From positions 124,001-188,000 of the forward strand of contig JAHBWD010000003.1 of NCBI GenBank assembly GCA_019637175.1: DNA of 64,000 nucleotides, written 5' to 3'. Of this stretch, positions 1 through 8,222 are shown one piece after another. This DNA is from Labilithrix sp. GTDB lineage: Bacteria > Myxococcota_A > Polyangia > Polyangiales > Polyangiaceae. Within the stretch, counting starts at the first letter, position 1. Every line of letters begins with the position of its first letter. The notes under the pieces are model-generated. The model was not told the origin of the DNA. It did not search any database and saw only the letters and a list, made by a program, of their open reading frames with translations. The translations under genes were made by a program, and so were the position numbers.

Positions 1-259
1 TCCCGTTCGTGCTGCCGGCGTCGCGCACGAGGATCGCCGACGGCTTGATGCGCAGCTCGCAGTGCACGCGCGAGGCGCTTCGATCGGTGAGCCGGAGGTC
101 GCTGCCTTCGGCCGTTCCGATCTTCGCGCTGCCGCCGTGCACGACCGCGCGCGCTCCTTTGTCGGGCCCGTCGACCACGACGAGCTCGACAGACAAGATC
201 CGTACCCCTCGCGCCTCGGCGGGCACGCGCGTCGTTTGATCGTCGACGAAGTCGCTCAC
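1..259 (-). CDS. FHA-domain protein, N-terminal part (runs off the window)
   Basis: The gene starts at GTG 259 and leaves the window at position 1, so about 86 residues are visible. From about residue 24 the sequence reads as a forkhead-associated domain: a beta-strand start, then GTAEGSDLRL, then the signature SRVHCELR, then the conserved DAGSTNG turn. FHA domains bind phosphothreonine. It lies 9 bp downstream of a Ser/Thr kinase gene on the same strand, so it is a plausible reader or substrate of that kinase. In myxobacteria such an N-terminal FHA domain often precedes a sigma-54 AAA+ activator or another output domain, but the C-terminal part is not visible and the output remains unknown. 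Confidence 0.8.
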   Translation of the reverse strand, partial: MSDFVDDQTTRVPAEARGVRILSVELVVVDGPDKGARAVVHGGSAKIGTAEGSDLRLTDRSASRVHCELRIKPSAILVRDAGSTNG

Positions 260-268
260 GGCGACACA

Positions 269-1594
269 CTACCTCGGCGACGCGCCCGACGCGTACGGGT
301 TCGGGCGCGGCGCCTTGAAGCCGGGCGGGCTCGTGTCTTCCGCGCGGGGCTTGACCGCGGGCCTCCCCTTCGGCGGATGCGCCGAGGGCTCGTCGGGCGC
401 GGCGCGGCCACGCGGCTCGCCGGCCTTCGGCTGCACGTCGTGCGCGACCTCGTGGATCGCGCCCGGCGCCCTCGCGCTCGCGCTCTCACGCGTCACGATC
501 AGCGCCGCCCCGATCGCGATCGCGACGGCGAACGCCGCGCCGATCGCGACGCGCGCTCTGCTCGGTCGCACGCTCGCAGGCTTCACGCTCGCAGGCTTCA
601 CGCTCGCGGGCGACGCGCTCGCGGGCGGCACGCTCGCGGCCGCGATCTTCTTCTTTCGCTCCTCGAGCATCTGCTCGAGCGCGGCACCGAACGATTCCCG
701 AACGTCGGCGTGCGTCGCCGCGAGCTCGTGGTCCTTCGCGACCTTCTCGAGCTTCTTCACGAGCTCGTCGACCGTCGAGAACCGCGCGTCAGGCTCCTTC
801 GCGAGCGCGTGTCGAAGCACGTCGTCGAGGGCGGTGGCGGCGCCGAGCGCCAGATCGCCGGCGACCTCCTCGAGCTTCGGGGCCTCGATCTTCTGCACGC
901 GCTCGAGCGTGTCGGCGTCGTTTTCGCCGCGGAAGAGGCGCTTTCGCGCGAGCACCTCCCAGAGCACGACGCCCATCGCGAAGACGTCGATGCGTCGATC
1001 GATCGATCTTCCGCGGATGTACTCGGGCGCCATGTACCCGAGCTTGCCCCGGAGCGCGCCTTCGCTCGTCCGCGACTCGATCTGGAGGAGCGGCTTCGCG
1101 AGCCCGAAGTCGGTGATGCGCGCGACGCCGTCGACGCCGACGAGGATGTTCGCCGGCGAGACGTCGCGGTGAACGAGGCCGAGCGGCTCGCCGTCGTCGC
1201 TCGTCAGCTCGTGCACCGCGCGGAGGCCCGCGCACGCGTCGAGGACGATCCGGATCGCCACGGCGGCGGCGCGCGGCGGCGGCGCCTTCACCCAGCTCCG
1301 GATGACGTCGCTCAACGACGCGCCTTCGACGTAGTCCATGACGAGCTGGATGCCGTCGTCGTCGGCCTCGACGTCGCGGACGTCGACGACGTTGGCGTGA
1401 CGGAGCTTCGCCGCGATCTTCGCCTCGACGACGAGCGCGTCGCGGAACGCGGCGTCGTCGGCGAGGTGCGTGTGCGGGCGCTTGATCGCGACGAGCTGCG
1501 TGAACCCGAGCGCGCCCGCCGCGGTGCCGACGAAGACCTCCGCGGTGCCTCCGCTGCCGATCTTCACGAGAGGCTCGTAGCGGCGCGCGCTCAT
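269..1594 (-). CDS. Ser/Thr protein kinase with C-terminal transmembrane segment
   Basis: A 441-residue Hanks-type kinase. Visible motifs are the glycine loop IGSGGTAEVFVG at the N-terminus, the ATP lysine in VAIKRP, the catalytic loop HRDVSPANIL, DFG in ITDFGLAKP, and YMAPEY for the activation segment. All key catalytic residues are present. After the roughly 270-residue kinase domain comes an Ala/Pro/Ser/Lys linker with a repeated PASVKPASVK motif. One hydrophobic segment follows (about residues 350-370), then a proline-rich tail, so the kinase domain is probably cytosolic and tethered to the membrane. ATG 1594 overlaps the stop of the upstream PEGA-type gene as ATGA, which fixes the start and implies translational coupling. 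Confidence 0.9.
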   Translation of the reverse strand: MSARRYEPLVKIGSGGTAEVFVGTAAGALGFTQLVAIKRPHTHLADDAAFRDALVVEAKIAAKLRHANVVDVRDVEADDDGIQLVMDYVEGASLSDVIRSWVKAPPPRAAAVAIRIVLDACAGLRAVHELTSDDGEPLGLVHRDVSPANILVGVDGVARITDFGLAKPLLQIESRTSEGALRGKLGYMAPEYIRGRSIDRRIDVFAMGVVLWEVLARKRLFRGENDADTLERVQKIEAPKLEEVAGDLALGAATALDDVLRHALAKEPDARFSTVDELVKKLEKVAKDHELAATHADVRESFGAALEQMLEERKKKIAAASVPPASASPASVKPASVKPASVRPSRARVAIGAAFAVAIAIGAALIVTRESASARAPGAIHEVAHDVQPKAGEPRGRAAPDEPSAHPPKGRPAVKPRAEDTSPPGFKAPRPNPYASGASPR

Positions 1595-2565
1595 GGAAGC
1601 ACGAGCTCGAAGCCTCGCGCGGTGACGCGCGCCCGGCCTCCGCCGCTCCAGTCGACGACGAAGACGCCGAGCACGGCGGTCGCGACGGCGAACACCGCCG
1701 TCGCCCCCAGGAGGATGTTCGTCCGCGCCTGATCGCTCCTGCCGCCTTCGCCGCGCGCGTCGCAGTCGGCCGCGCGCGGCCCCGTCGCGCCGAGCCCGCA
1801 GCCACCTTGCTCGAAGCGCTCGTGGGCCTCGAGGGTGAACACGCCGGAGAGCGCCGTGAAGGCTCCCGCGACGGCGGTCGCACCCGCGCCTACCCAGAAC
1901 CACGTGGGCGAGAGCCCTCCGCGCGAAGAAGAGGAATCGAGCGCGCGCGCGGGCCGATCGGACGCGACGGGCGCGACGGTCGCGACGGGGGCGAGCTTCG
2001 GCGGCACCACCGTCACGCGATCGGCGACGACGTCGACGATCCGCTCGATGCGCTCTCGCCCGCGCTGCACCACGACCGCGCGCGGACCCGGCTTGACGTA
2101 GAGCGGCTTCGTCGCGTCGCCGGCCACGCCGTCGACCGACACGAGACAGCTCGGCGCGTTCTCGCAGTCGACCTGGAGCGTCCCCGTTCGCCCCGCGAAG
2201 CGCCTTCGCGCGGCCGCGATCGTTCGCGCGAGCCCGGCGTCGGCGGCGCGCCCCGTCGCTCGATCGAGCAGCTCCGCGCCGAGGACCGCATCATCGGCCG
2301 CGATCGAAGACTCGAGCGCCGCCTCGAGCGACGCACCGTCGGGAACGAGCGCGTCGGCTTCGGCGAACGCGCGCGCCGCGGCCGCGTGATCTCCGGCGGC
2401 GTGAGCGCGAACGCCCCGATCGTAGGCGGCGCGCGCGCGCGCCGTCGCGTCGCTTCCCCACGTCGCGTCCTTCTCTCCCGCCGTCGAATCCGCCGCCGAC
2501 ATCGCGACGACGCACGCGCACGCCAGCGCGAGCACGCGGCGAGCGGAACGGCGAGGCGTGGGCAT
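1591..2565 (-). CDS. PEGA-domain, TPR-like secreted/membrane protein
   Basis: A 324-residue protein with a signal peptide (basic start, then a hydrophobic Ala/Val/Leu stretch to about residue 30). An alanine-rich helical region resembling a TPR pair follows (about 45-125). Next is a PEGA-like beta module (about 145-205) with the pattern GTLQVDC...CLVSVDG...KPLYVKPGPR. A hydrophobic segment lies near 235-260 and a second near the C-terminus. It is first in a three-gene operon with a Ser/Thr kinase and an FHA protein. Genes of this type commonly sit beside kinases in Polyangia; its ligand is unknown. ATG 2565 is chosen because it directly precedes the signal peptide. Confidence 0.65.
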   Translation of the reverse strand: MPTPRRSARRVLALACACVVAMSAADSTAGEKDATWGSDATARARAAYDRGVRAHAAGDHAAAARAFAEADALVPDGASLEAALESSIAADDAVLGAELLDRATGRAADAGLARTIAAARRRFAGRTGTLQVDCENAPSCLVSVDGVAGDATKPLYVKPGPRAVVVQRGRERIERIVDVVADRVTVVPPKLAPVATVAPVASDRPARALDSSSSRGGLSPTWFWVGAGATAVAGAFTALSGVFTLEAHERFEQGGCGLGATGPRAADCDARGEGGRSDQARTNILLGATAVFAVATAVLGVFVVDWSGGGRARVTARGFELVLP

Positions 2566-2593
2566 GGCGGCCGCATGGTAGCATCCCGCCGCC

Positions 2594-3097
2594 TTGCCGC
2601 CCGACGCGCGCCTTCCGCGGAGCCCTCGGCCTCGAGGGAGACGCTCCTTCGTCGCTGCGATCGCGCTCGTGGCGATCGCAGCCGCCGCGTGCTCGCTCGA
2701 CTGGACGGTGCGCCCCGCCGTCGGCGACGCGGGCCCCGACGCGCCCCCGACCTCCGACGCCGGCGTCGTCGACTCCCCAGGGCCGATCGACGCGACGCCG
2801 AAAGAAGACGCGGCGGACGCCGACTGCGCCGCGCTCGCCGCCGCGATCACGACCGCGCGCAGCGAAGCGCGCCGGTGCGCGCTCGCCGCGGGCGAGTGCG
2901 TGACGAAGGTGAAGGACGAGTGCGACTGCGAGCTCTTCGTCGCGCGGCCGATCGGTGAGCGCCGAACGGACGATTTCCGCGACGCCGTCTCCGCGTTCCT
3001 CGCGAGCTGCAACCCGAGCGGCTGCCCCTCGTGCCCGTTCTTGCCGGTGCAGGGCACCTGCCTCGCGACGGGCGGGGCGAACAGCTGCAGCCCCTGA
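2594..3097 (+). CDS. Cysteine-rich predicted lipoprotein
   Basis: A 167-residue product from TTG 2594 with an arginine-rich start, a hydrophobic core and a lipobox ending AAAC-S. A low-complexity Asp/Pro/Ala linker follows. A C-terminal region of about 90 residues holds roughly nine cysteines (patterns CDCE, CNPSGCPSC, GTC), suggesting a disulphide-stabilised extracytoplasmic domain. No enzyme motif is recognised. It is divergent from the kinase operon, with only 28 bp between the two starts, and runs toward the esterase gene. The TTG start is preferred because no ATG precedes the lipobox. Confidence 0.6.
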   Translation: MPPDARLPRSPRPRGRRSFVAAIALVAIAAAACSLDWTVRPAVGDAGPDAPPTSDAGVVDSPGPIDATPKEDAADADCAALAAAITTARSEARRCALAAGECVTKVKDECDCELFVARPIGERRTDDFRDAVSAFLASCNPSGCPSCPFLPVQGTCLATGGANSCSP

Positions 3098-3258
3098 CGC
3101 CGCGCCGCGTGTGACGCGCCTCGAGCGAACGCGGGCCGCGTCACCGCCGACGCGTCATGGCGGCAGGGATTTCGTGGATGTCTCGCGATCGCCGCGCGTT
3201 CTCGGCGCCGCGTGGCGGAAGGCGGCGTGGCACGTCCCCTGCTGAAGGCGCGACCGCG

Positions 3259-4494
3259 ATGCGCCTTCGAAACCTCCTGCCCCTCTCTCTCCTCTTCCTC
3301 GCTTGCTCGTCGAGCGCGATCGACGACGAGCCCAGCGCGGCGTCGACCTCGAGCGCCCTCGTTGCGCTGAAGGAGGTCACCGGCTTCGGGACGAACCCCG
3401 GCGCCCTCAAGATGTTCGAGTACGCGCCGGCGACGCTGAAGCCTGGCGCGCCCGCCGTGCTCGTCCTCCACGGGTGTACGCAAGGTGCGCGCGACGCGTC
3501 CACGACCGGCTGGACCGAGCTCGCCGACGAGCTCGGCTTCCTCGTCGTGTTTCCGGAGCAGACGACGGCGAACAATCCGCTCCGCTGCTTCAACTGGGCG
3601 GGCGAGTACGGCGATCCCGCGAACCTCCAGCGCGGCCGAGGCGAGAACCAGTCGCTCAAGGAGATGGTCGACAAGGCGATCGCCGATCACGGATCGGATC
3701 CGAAGCGCGTCTTCGTCGTCGGCTTCTCCGCCGGCGGCGCCGAAGCGGCCGTCGCGCTCGCCACGTGGCCCGACGTGTTCGCGGGCGGCGCGACGATCGC
3801 CGGCGTCCCCTACAACTGCACGACGACGTACGCCGAGGTGAGCAGTTGCCAGAAGCCGGGCAAGAACAAGACGCCGGCGCAGTGGGGCGCGCTCGTCAAG
3901 GCGGCGCACCCGGGCTTCGCCGGTCCGTATCCGCGCGTGTCGATCTGGCAAGGGAGCGCCGACACGATCGTCGGCACCGCCAACCGCACCGAGCTCGTCG
4001 AACAGTGGACCGACGTGCACGGCGTCGCCGGCGCGCCGGCGATCACCGACACGGTCGACGGGCACGCGCACGCGGCGTGGAAGGACGCGAGCGGCAAGAT
4101 CGTCGTCGAGACCTACGAGATCGCGACGATGGCCCACGCCGTCCCCATCTCGGCCACGGGCTGCGGAGCGCCGGGCGCGTACGCGAGCGACAAAGGGATC
4201 TGCGCGGCGCGCCACGTCGCGACGTTCTTCGGGCTGGCCGCGGCCGGCGCGGACGGCGGCGCGGACGGCGGATCGAGCGGGTCGAGCGGATCGAGCGGCG
4301 TCTCGTCGTCGTCGAGCACCGGCGGCGTCGCCCCCGAAGGCGGCGCCGGAGGGAGCGGCGGCGCGACGCCGGGCGAAGACCGCGGCTTCGGCAGCACGTG
4401 CGCGCTCACGCCCGCGCGCGCGACCGACGCGCGCGGCTGGCTCGCCGTCGCGGCGCTCGCGCTCGCGATCGCGATCGTGAGGACGAAGCGATGA
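3259..4494 (+). CDS. Extracellular PHB-depolymerase/feruloyl-esterase family hydrolase, MYXO-CTERM-like tail
   Basis: A 411-residue lipoprotein-type esterase. ATG 3259 is chosen over upstream starts because it places the signal peptide (LLPLSLLFLAC-S) at the N-terminus. The alpha/beta hydrolase core shows the oxyanion strand VLVLHGCTQ, the nucleophile elbow GFSAGG (Ser about 157), a candidate acid in GSADTIVG, and a histidine in DGHAHAAWKD. This order matches LpqC/PHB depolymerase-type esterases, which cleave polyester or feruloyl esters. A Gly/Ser-rich linker follows. The tail is a lone Cys, then a hydrophobic helix, then RTKR, which resembles a MYXO-CTERM surface-sorting signal. The stop overlaps the next start as ATGA, so it is coupled to the transporter gene. 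Confidence 0.85.
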   Translation: MRLRNLLPLSLLFLACSSSAIDDEPSAASTSSALVALKEVTGFGTNPGALKMFEYAPATLKPGAPAVLVLHGCTQGARDASTTGWTELADELGFLVVFPEQTTANNPLRCFNWAGEYGDPANLQRGRGENQSLKEMVDKAIADHGSDPKRVFVVGFSAGGAEAAVALATWPDVFAGGATIAGVPYNCTTTYAEVSSCQKPGKNKTPAQWGALVKAAHPGFAGPYPRVSIWQGSADTIVGTANRTELVEQWTDVHGVAGAPAITDTVDGHAHAAWKDASGKIVVETYEIATMAHAVPISATGCGAPGAYASDKGICAARHVATFFGLAAAGADGGADGGSSGSSGSSGVSSSSSTGGVAPEGGAGGSGGATPGEDRGFGSTCALTPARATDARGWLAVAALALAIAIVRTKR

Positions 4495-6857
4495 GCGCGG
4501 TGCTTCGAATGCTTCGCGAGCCCACGCGCGCGCAGTACTTCGCCTTCTTCGCTGCGTGGAGCGGCTGGGTGCTCGACGCCTTCGACTTCACGATCTTCCT
4601 CCTCGTGATGCCGCAGATCGCGAAGGAGTTCGGCGTCCAGCACGTCGCGACGGCCGGATCGATCGCGCTCACGCTCCTCGCGCGCCTCGTGGGCGGATGG
4701 CTCGCAGGCGCCGCCGCCGATCGCTGGGGGCGCCGCCTCCCTCTCTTGATCAGCGTCGTCTGGTTCGCGCTCTGCGACGGCGCCGTCGCGCTCGCGCCTT
4801 CGTTCACCGTCGTCCTCGTCTTGCGCACGCTGTTCGGCGTCGGCATGGGCGCGGAGTGGACGAGCGGCACGACGCTCGCGATGGAGAGCTGGCCCCAGCG
4901 CTCGCGCGGCGTCGCCTCGGGCGTCCTGCAAGGGAGCTGGGCGATCGGCTACCTCCTCGCGGCGGCGGTCTCCGCGTACGTGCTCCCGCGCTGGGGATGG
5001 CGCGCGATGTTCGTCATCGCCGCGCTCCCTGCGCTGCTCGCGATCCCGATGCGCTGGTGGGTGCCCGAGAGCCCCGAGCACGAGGCGAAGAGCGCGCACG
5101 AGCGGTACGCCTTCCCGCTACGTCGCGCGTTCCGTGAGGATCCCACGCTACTTCGCCGTCTCGTGTGGGGCGCCGTCGTGATGGCCGTCGGCTTCGGCGC
5201 CTACTATGGGCTCACCGCGCTCTATCCGACGATGCTCCGCGTCGAGCTCGGTCACGACGACGGCGGGATCGCCTACCTCGTCGCGCTCTTCAACGTCGGG
5301 ATGCTCGTCGGATCGATCGCGGTCGGCGTCCTCGCTTCGAAGCGAGGCGCCGTGGTCGCGCTCTCCGTCCCCGCCGCGCTCGCCGTGATCACGATCCCGC
5401 TCTACACCGGGGTCGTCCCCGGCAGCCTCGCGCTCGGCGCGCTCCTCGGCGGCGGCATCGGCTGCGGCGTCTGCGGGGCAACGCCCCTCGTGCTCACGTC
5501 GCTCTTCCCCGCGCCCGTGCGTGCGCGTCTCGTCGGGCTCGTCTATCACGTCGGCGCGTGCTTCGCGGCGTTCGTGCCGATGGGCATCGCCGCGCTCGCG
5601 AAGGCGGCGCACATGTCGCTCGCGTCATCGATCACGATCGTCGCCGGAGCATGCGAGCTCGCCGTCGTGCTCCTCGTCGCCGGCCCCGCCGTCGTCGCGA
5701 AGCTCCGCGGCGCGCCCGCGCGGAGCGCGGCGGCCTTCGGCCTCACGCTCGGCCTCGTCGCGATCGTCGGTCCGACCGCGGGGTGTCTGACGTCGAACGT
5801 CGACCCTTCGAAGGCGGCGGACGCGAGCGCTGCGAACGCCGAGGTGGCGGGCGACGATCCGTCGGCGAACGAGCGCAACCAAGACGCGCTCGCGTACCGC
5901 GATCTCGCGAGCCACCCCGGTTGCACCACCGCAGGGCTCGAGACGCGCACCGCGAGCGCGTTCGTGCCCGCGAACATCCCGGGCTATCGCTGCGCGGCGA
6001 AGGCGTACCCGCTCGCTGGCGAAGATCCGAAGAAGCCGATCGTGCTCCTCGTCCACGGCAACTCGTCGACGCCCGCCGACTGGGAGAAGTTCCCCGCCGA
6101 CAAGCCCGACGCCGCTCCGATGCTCGCCGAGCGCCTCGCGGCCGCCGGCTTCCGCGTCCTCGCGGTCGACGTTCGCTACGACAAGAGCGACGACCCGAAG
6201 ACCGACAACAAGACCGAGAACGCCGCGATGAACTTCGACCACGGCTGGGCGGTGCCGATCGTCGAGCACTTCATCGACGCGGTGATGACGGCGTTCCCCG
6301 ATCGACAGCTCTCGCTCGTCGCGTTCTCGGTCGGCCCCACGATCGCGCGCGACGCGCTGCGCCGCCTGCACCGCGCCAAGAAGAAGCCCTTCGAGCGCTT
6401 CACCCACCTCGTGTTCGCGGCGGGCTCGCACCACGGCGTCTCTTCGTTCCGCGCGCTCTGCGGCACGAACCCGACGATGCGCGGGAGGGTCGCGTGCGAG
6501 CTCGGCGACCGCACGTCGTATCAGCCGACGAAGTTCCTCGAGCCGCTCAACGGCCCGGGCGGCGCGTGGGAGACACCGTGCCTCGACGGCGACACGGCCT
6601 TCGGCCAGCGCGGCGTCTGCGGCGGCCACAAAGTCTCGTACACGACGGTCGTGATGCAAGACGTGAAGGAAGGCACCTACCAAGACGAGTTCGTCTCCGA
6701 AGGCAGCGCGAAGCTCCAAGGCGCGAACAACCTCACGGTGTCGCTCCAGGACGACGACCTCACGGGCTACTTCTACAACGGCCTCTTCAAGAACCACATG
6801 GGTGCGATCCGCAGCGAGGCCGCGCTGAAGGTGATCACCACCGCCCTCACGAACTGA
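4491..6857 (+). CDS. MFS transporter fused to a periplasmic-type alpha/beta hydrolase
   Basis: One uninterrupted 788-codon frame. Residues 1-410 are a 12-helix major facilitator: the start GWVLDAFDFTIFLL is typical of sialate/lactate:H+ symporter relatives, and motif A is visible as AAADRWGRRLPLL. Residues 411-432 then read like a lipoprotein signal ending PTAGC-L. From about 500 there is an alpha/beta hydrolase with VLLVHGNSS (oxyanion) and a nucleophile-like AFSVGP (Ser about 613). Disulphide-type cysteines follow, and a late histidine in FKNHMG. No stop codon separates the parts. The only in-frame starts near the junction (for example GTG at about 5659) lie inside the last MFS helix. It is coupled to the upstream esterase by an ATGA overlap. 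Whether one polypeptide or two products is made cannot be decided from sequence. Confidence 0.8.
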   Translation: MSAVLRMLREPTRAQYFAFFAAWSGWVLDAFDFTIFLLVMPQIAKEFGVQHVATAGSIALTLLARLVGGWLAGAAADRWGRRLPLLISVVWFALCDGAVALAPSFTVVLVLRTLFGVGMGAEWTSGTTLAMESWPQRSRGVASGVLQGSWAIGYLLAAAVSAYVLPRWGWRAMFVIAALPALLAIPMRWWVPESPEHEAKSAHERYAFPLRRAFREDPTLLRRLVWGAVVMAVGFGAYYGLTALYPTMLRVELGHDDGGIAYLVALFNVGMLVGSIAVGVLASKRGAVVALSVPAALAVITIPLYTGVVPGSLALGALLGGGIGCGVCGATPLVLTSLFPAPVRARLVGLVYHVGACFAAFVPMGIAALAKAAHMSLASSITIVAGACELAVVLLVAGPAVVAKLRGAPARSAAAFGLTLGLVAIVGPTAGCLTSNVDPSKAADASAANAEVAGDDPSANERNQDALAYRDLASHPGCTTAGLETRTASAFVPANIPGYRCAAKAYPLAGEDPKKPIVLLVHGNSSTPADWEKFPADKPDAAPMLAERLAAAGFRVLAVDVRYDKSDDPKTDNKTENAAMNFDHGWAVPIVEHFIDAVMTAFPDRQLSLVAFSVGPTIARDALRRLHRAKKKPFERFTHLVFAAGSHHGVSSFRALCGTNPTMRGRVACELGDRTSYQPTKFLEPLNGPGGAWETPCLDGDTAFGQRGVCGGHKVSYTTVVMQDVKEGTYQDEFVSEGSAKLQGANNLTVSLQDDDLTGYFYNGLFKNHMGAIRSEAALKVITTALTN

Positions 6858-6867
6858 AGAGCCGCAC

Positions 6868-8214
6868 ATGAAGCTCAGTCTCTCGTTCGCGGCCCTCGTG
6901 GTCGCGTCGACGCCGACCCTCGCCTTCGCCGCGCAGCCGGACCCCGAGCCGCTCCCGCCCGAGCCGCCTCGTGCTCCCGCGCCCGCTCCCCCTCTTCCTC
7001 CCGCTCCCCCTCCTCCTCCCGCGACGCCCGCGCCCCCGGCGCGCGGCCTCGCGACCGAAGCGCCTCCCGACGGCGATCCGCTCCTCGAAACGGCGAGCCT
7101 CCAGCTCCGCCCCTATCTCCTCGTCAGCGGCGGCCTCAAGGTCGACATCCCGAAGGGCCGCCCGGAGGAAGACAAGGAGGCGCGCGTCAGCACCTTCGCG
7201 CTCGGCCGCCTCGGCCTCAAGGCGAAGTGGACCGATCTCGTCTCCGCCGAGAGCGAATTCATGGCGTCGGGTGGCGTCGGCCTCCACGGCACGAGCGCGT
7301 ACGAAGGCCAGGCCGCGATGCAGGTCCGCCAGCAGGTCGTCAGGGTTCATCGAGGTCCGTGGCGCGTCGAAGCGGGCCGCCTCATCGACGAAGGCAGCGT
7401 CGACTTCTTCTCGGCGCACGTCACCGAGACCTTCTTGCAAGACACGGCCACGCGCGATCCGCTCCTCTTCAGCGGCTTCAACCTCGGCAATGGCATCCGC
7501 GGTCAGCTCGAGCTCGCGCCGGGTCTCCGCGCGGCGATCACCTTCAACGCGGGCAACCCGGTCTCCAACACCGCCAGCCTCATGGTCGGCGGACCTTATC
7601 CGCCGTTCGAGCGCTTCTACACGCAGCCCTACCAAGCGGTGAACCAGGGCCCCAACCACTTCCCCGACGACACGTTCCACAGCATGGTGCTGACGCCGAG
7701 CTTCCTGCTCGACACGAAGTACGTCGACGCGAAGCTCGCGTTCCAGGGCTTCGACATCAACCCCAACACCAACAACGGCAGCGACGAGCACATCACCGGC
7801 TTCAACGCGCGCGGCACCGTCCGCGCGAAGCTGCTCGACGGACTGCTCGTCCCCTTCGCCAGCGGCGCGTACACCCGCAACGACACGCTCGTTCCGACGA
7901 ACCTCGCGGTTCGCGCGCGCGATCGCTATCACGCCGTCAACCTCGGCGGCGGCGTCGACGTCGACGTCGCGCGGCGCTTCAAGTGCGCGCACGACTGCGC
8001 CGACGGCTTCGGCGCGCAGTACCAGCAGGTCCAGTTCCAGCTCGGCGACGGGCTCGTCACGACGAATCGCTACGTCAACGTCGGCGCGACGTTCTGGATC
8101 GCGCCGTGGGTCTCGCTCTCGGGCCGCTTCGCGCTCTGGCTCTCGAAGCAGGAAGGCAGCGCGGAGACCGGCGAGCGCACCGGGATCTTCGCGCTGCGCT
8201 TCCTCATGAACTGA
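6868..8214 (+). CDS. Porin-like outer-membrane beta-barrel protein
   Basis: 448 residues with a clear signal peptide ending AFAA, then a proline-rich linker (about 23-60) that may cross the peptidoglycan. The remainder has the alternating pattern of a beta-barrel, with strands such as LQLRPYLLVSGGLKV. It ends in a hydrophobic strand closing with Phe-Leu-Met-Asn (GIFALRFLMN), compatible with BAM recognition. Its general look is that of phosphate-selective porin O/P-type proteins, but substrate specificity cannot be read. It lies 10 bp after the MFS-hydrolase gene on the same strand, so esterase, transporter-hydrolase and porin may form one uptake/degradation operon. Confidence 0.7.
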   Translation: MKLSLSFAALVVASTPTLAFAAQPDPEPLPPEPPRAPAPAPPLPPAPPPPPATPAPPARGLATEAPPDGDPLLETASLQLRPYLLVSGGLKVDIPKGRPEEDKEARVSTFALGRLGLKAKWTDLVSAESEFMASGGVGLHGTSAYEGQAAMQVRQQVVRVHRGPWRVEAGRLIDEGSVDFFSAHVTETFLQDTATRDPLLFSGFNLGNGIRGQLELAPGLRAAITFNAGNPVSNTASLMVGGPYPPFERFYTQPYQAVNQGPNHFPDDTFHSMVLTPSFLLDTKYVDAKLAFQGFDINPNTNNGSDEHITGFNARGTVRAKLLDGLLVPFASGAYTRNDTLVPTNLAVRARDRYHAVNLGGGVDVDVARRFKCAHDCADGFGAQYQQVQFQLGDGLVTTNRYVNVGATFWIAPWVSLSGRFALWLSKQEGSAETGERTGIFALRFLMN

Positions 8215-8222
8215 GATCCTCG

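Noticed and set aside
540..640. Short tandem DNA repeats within the first kinase gene
   Set aside because: They simply encode the PASVKPASVK linker repeat of the protein and do not need a separate DNA function.
1591..4215. An 874-codon minus-strand open frame extending over the plus-strand lipoprotein and esterase genes
   Set aside because: Only its last 324 codons (from ATG 2565) have a signal peptide and domain content; the rest is low-complexity Arg/Ala/Gly translation of high-GC antisense sequence.
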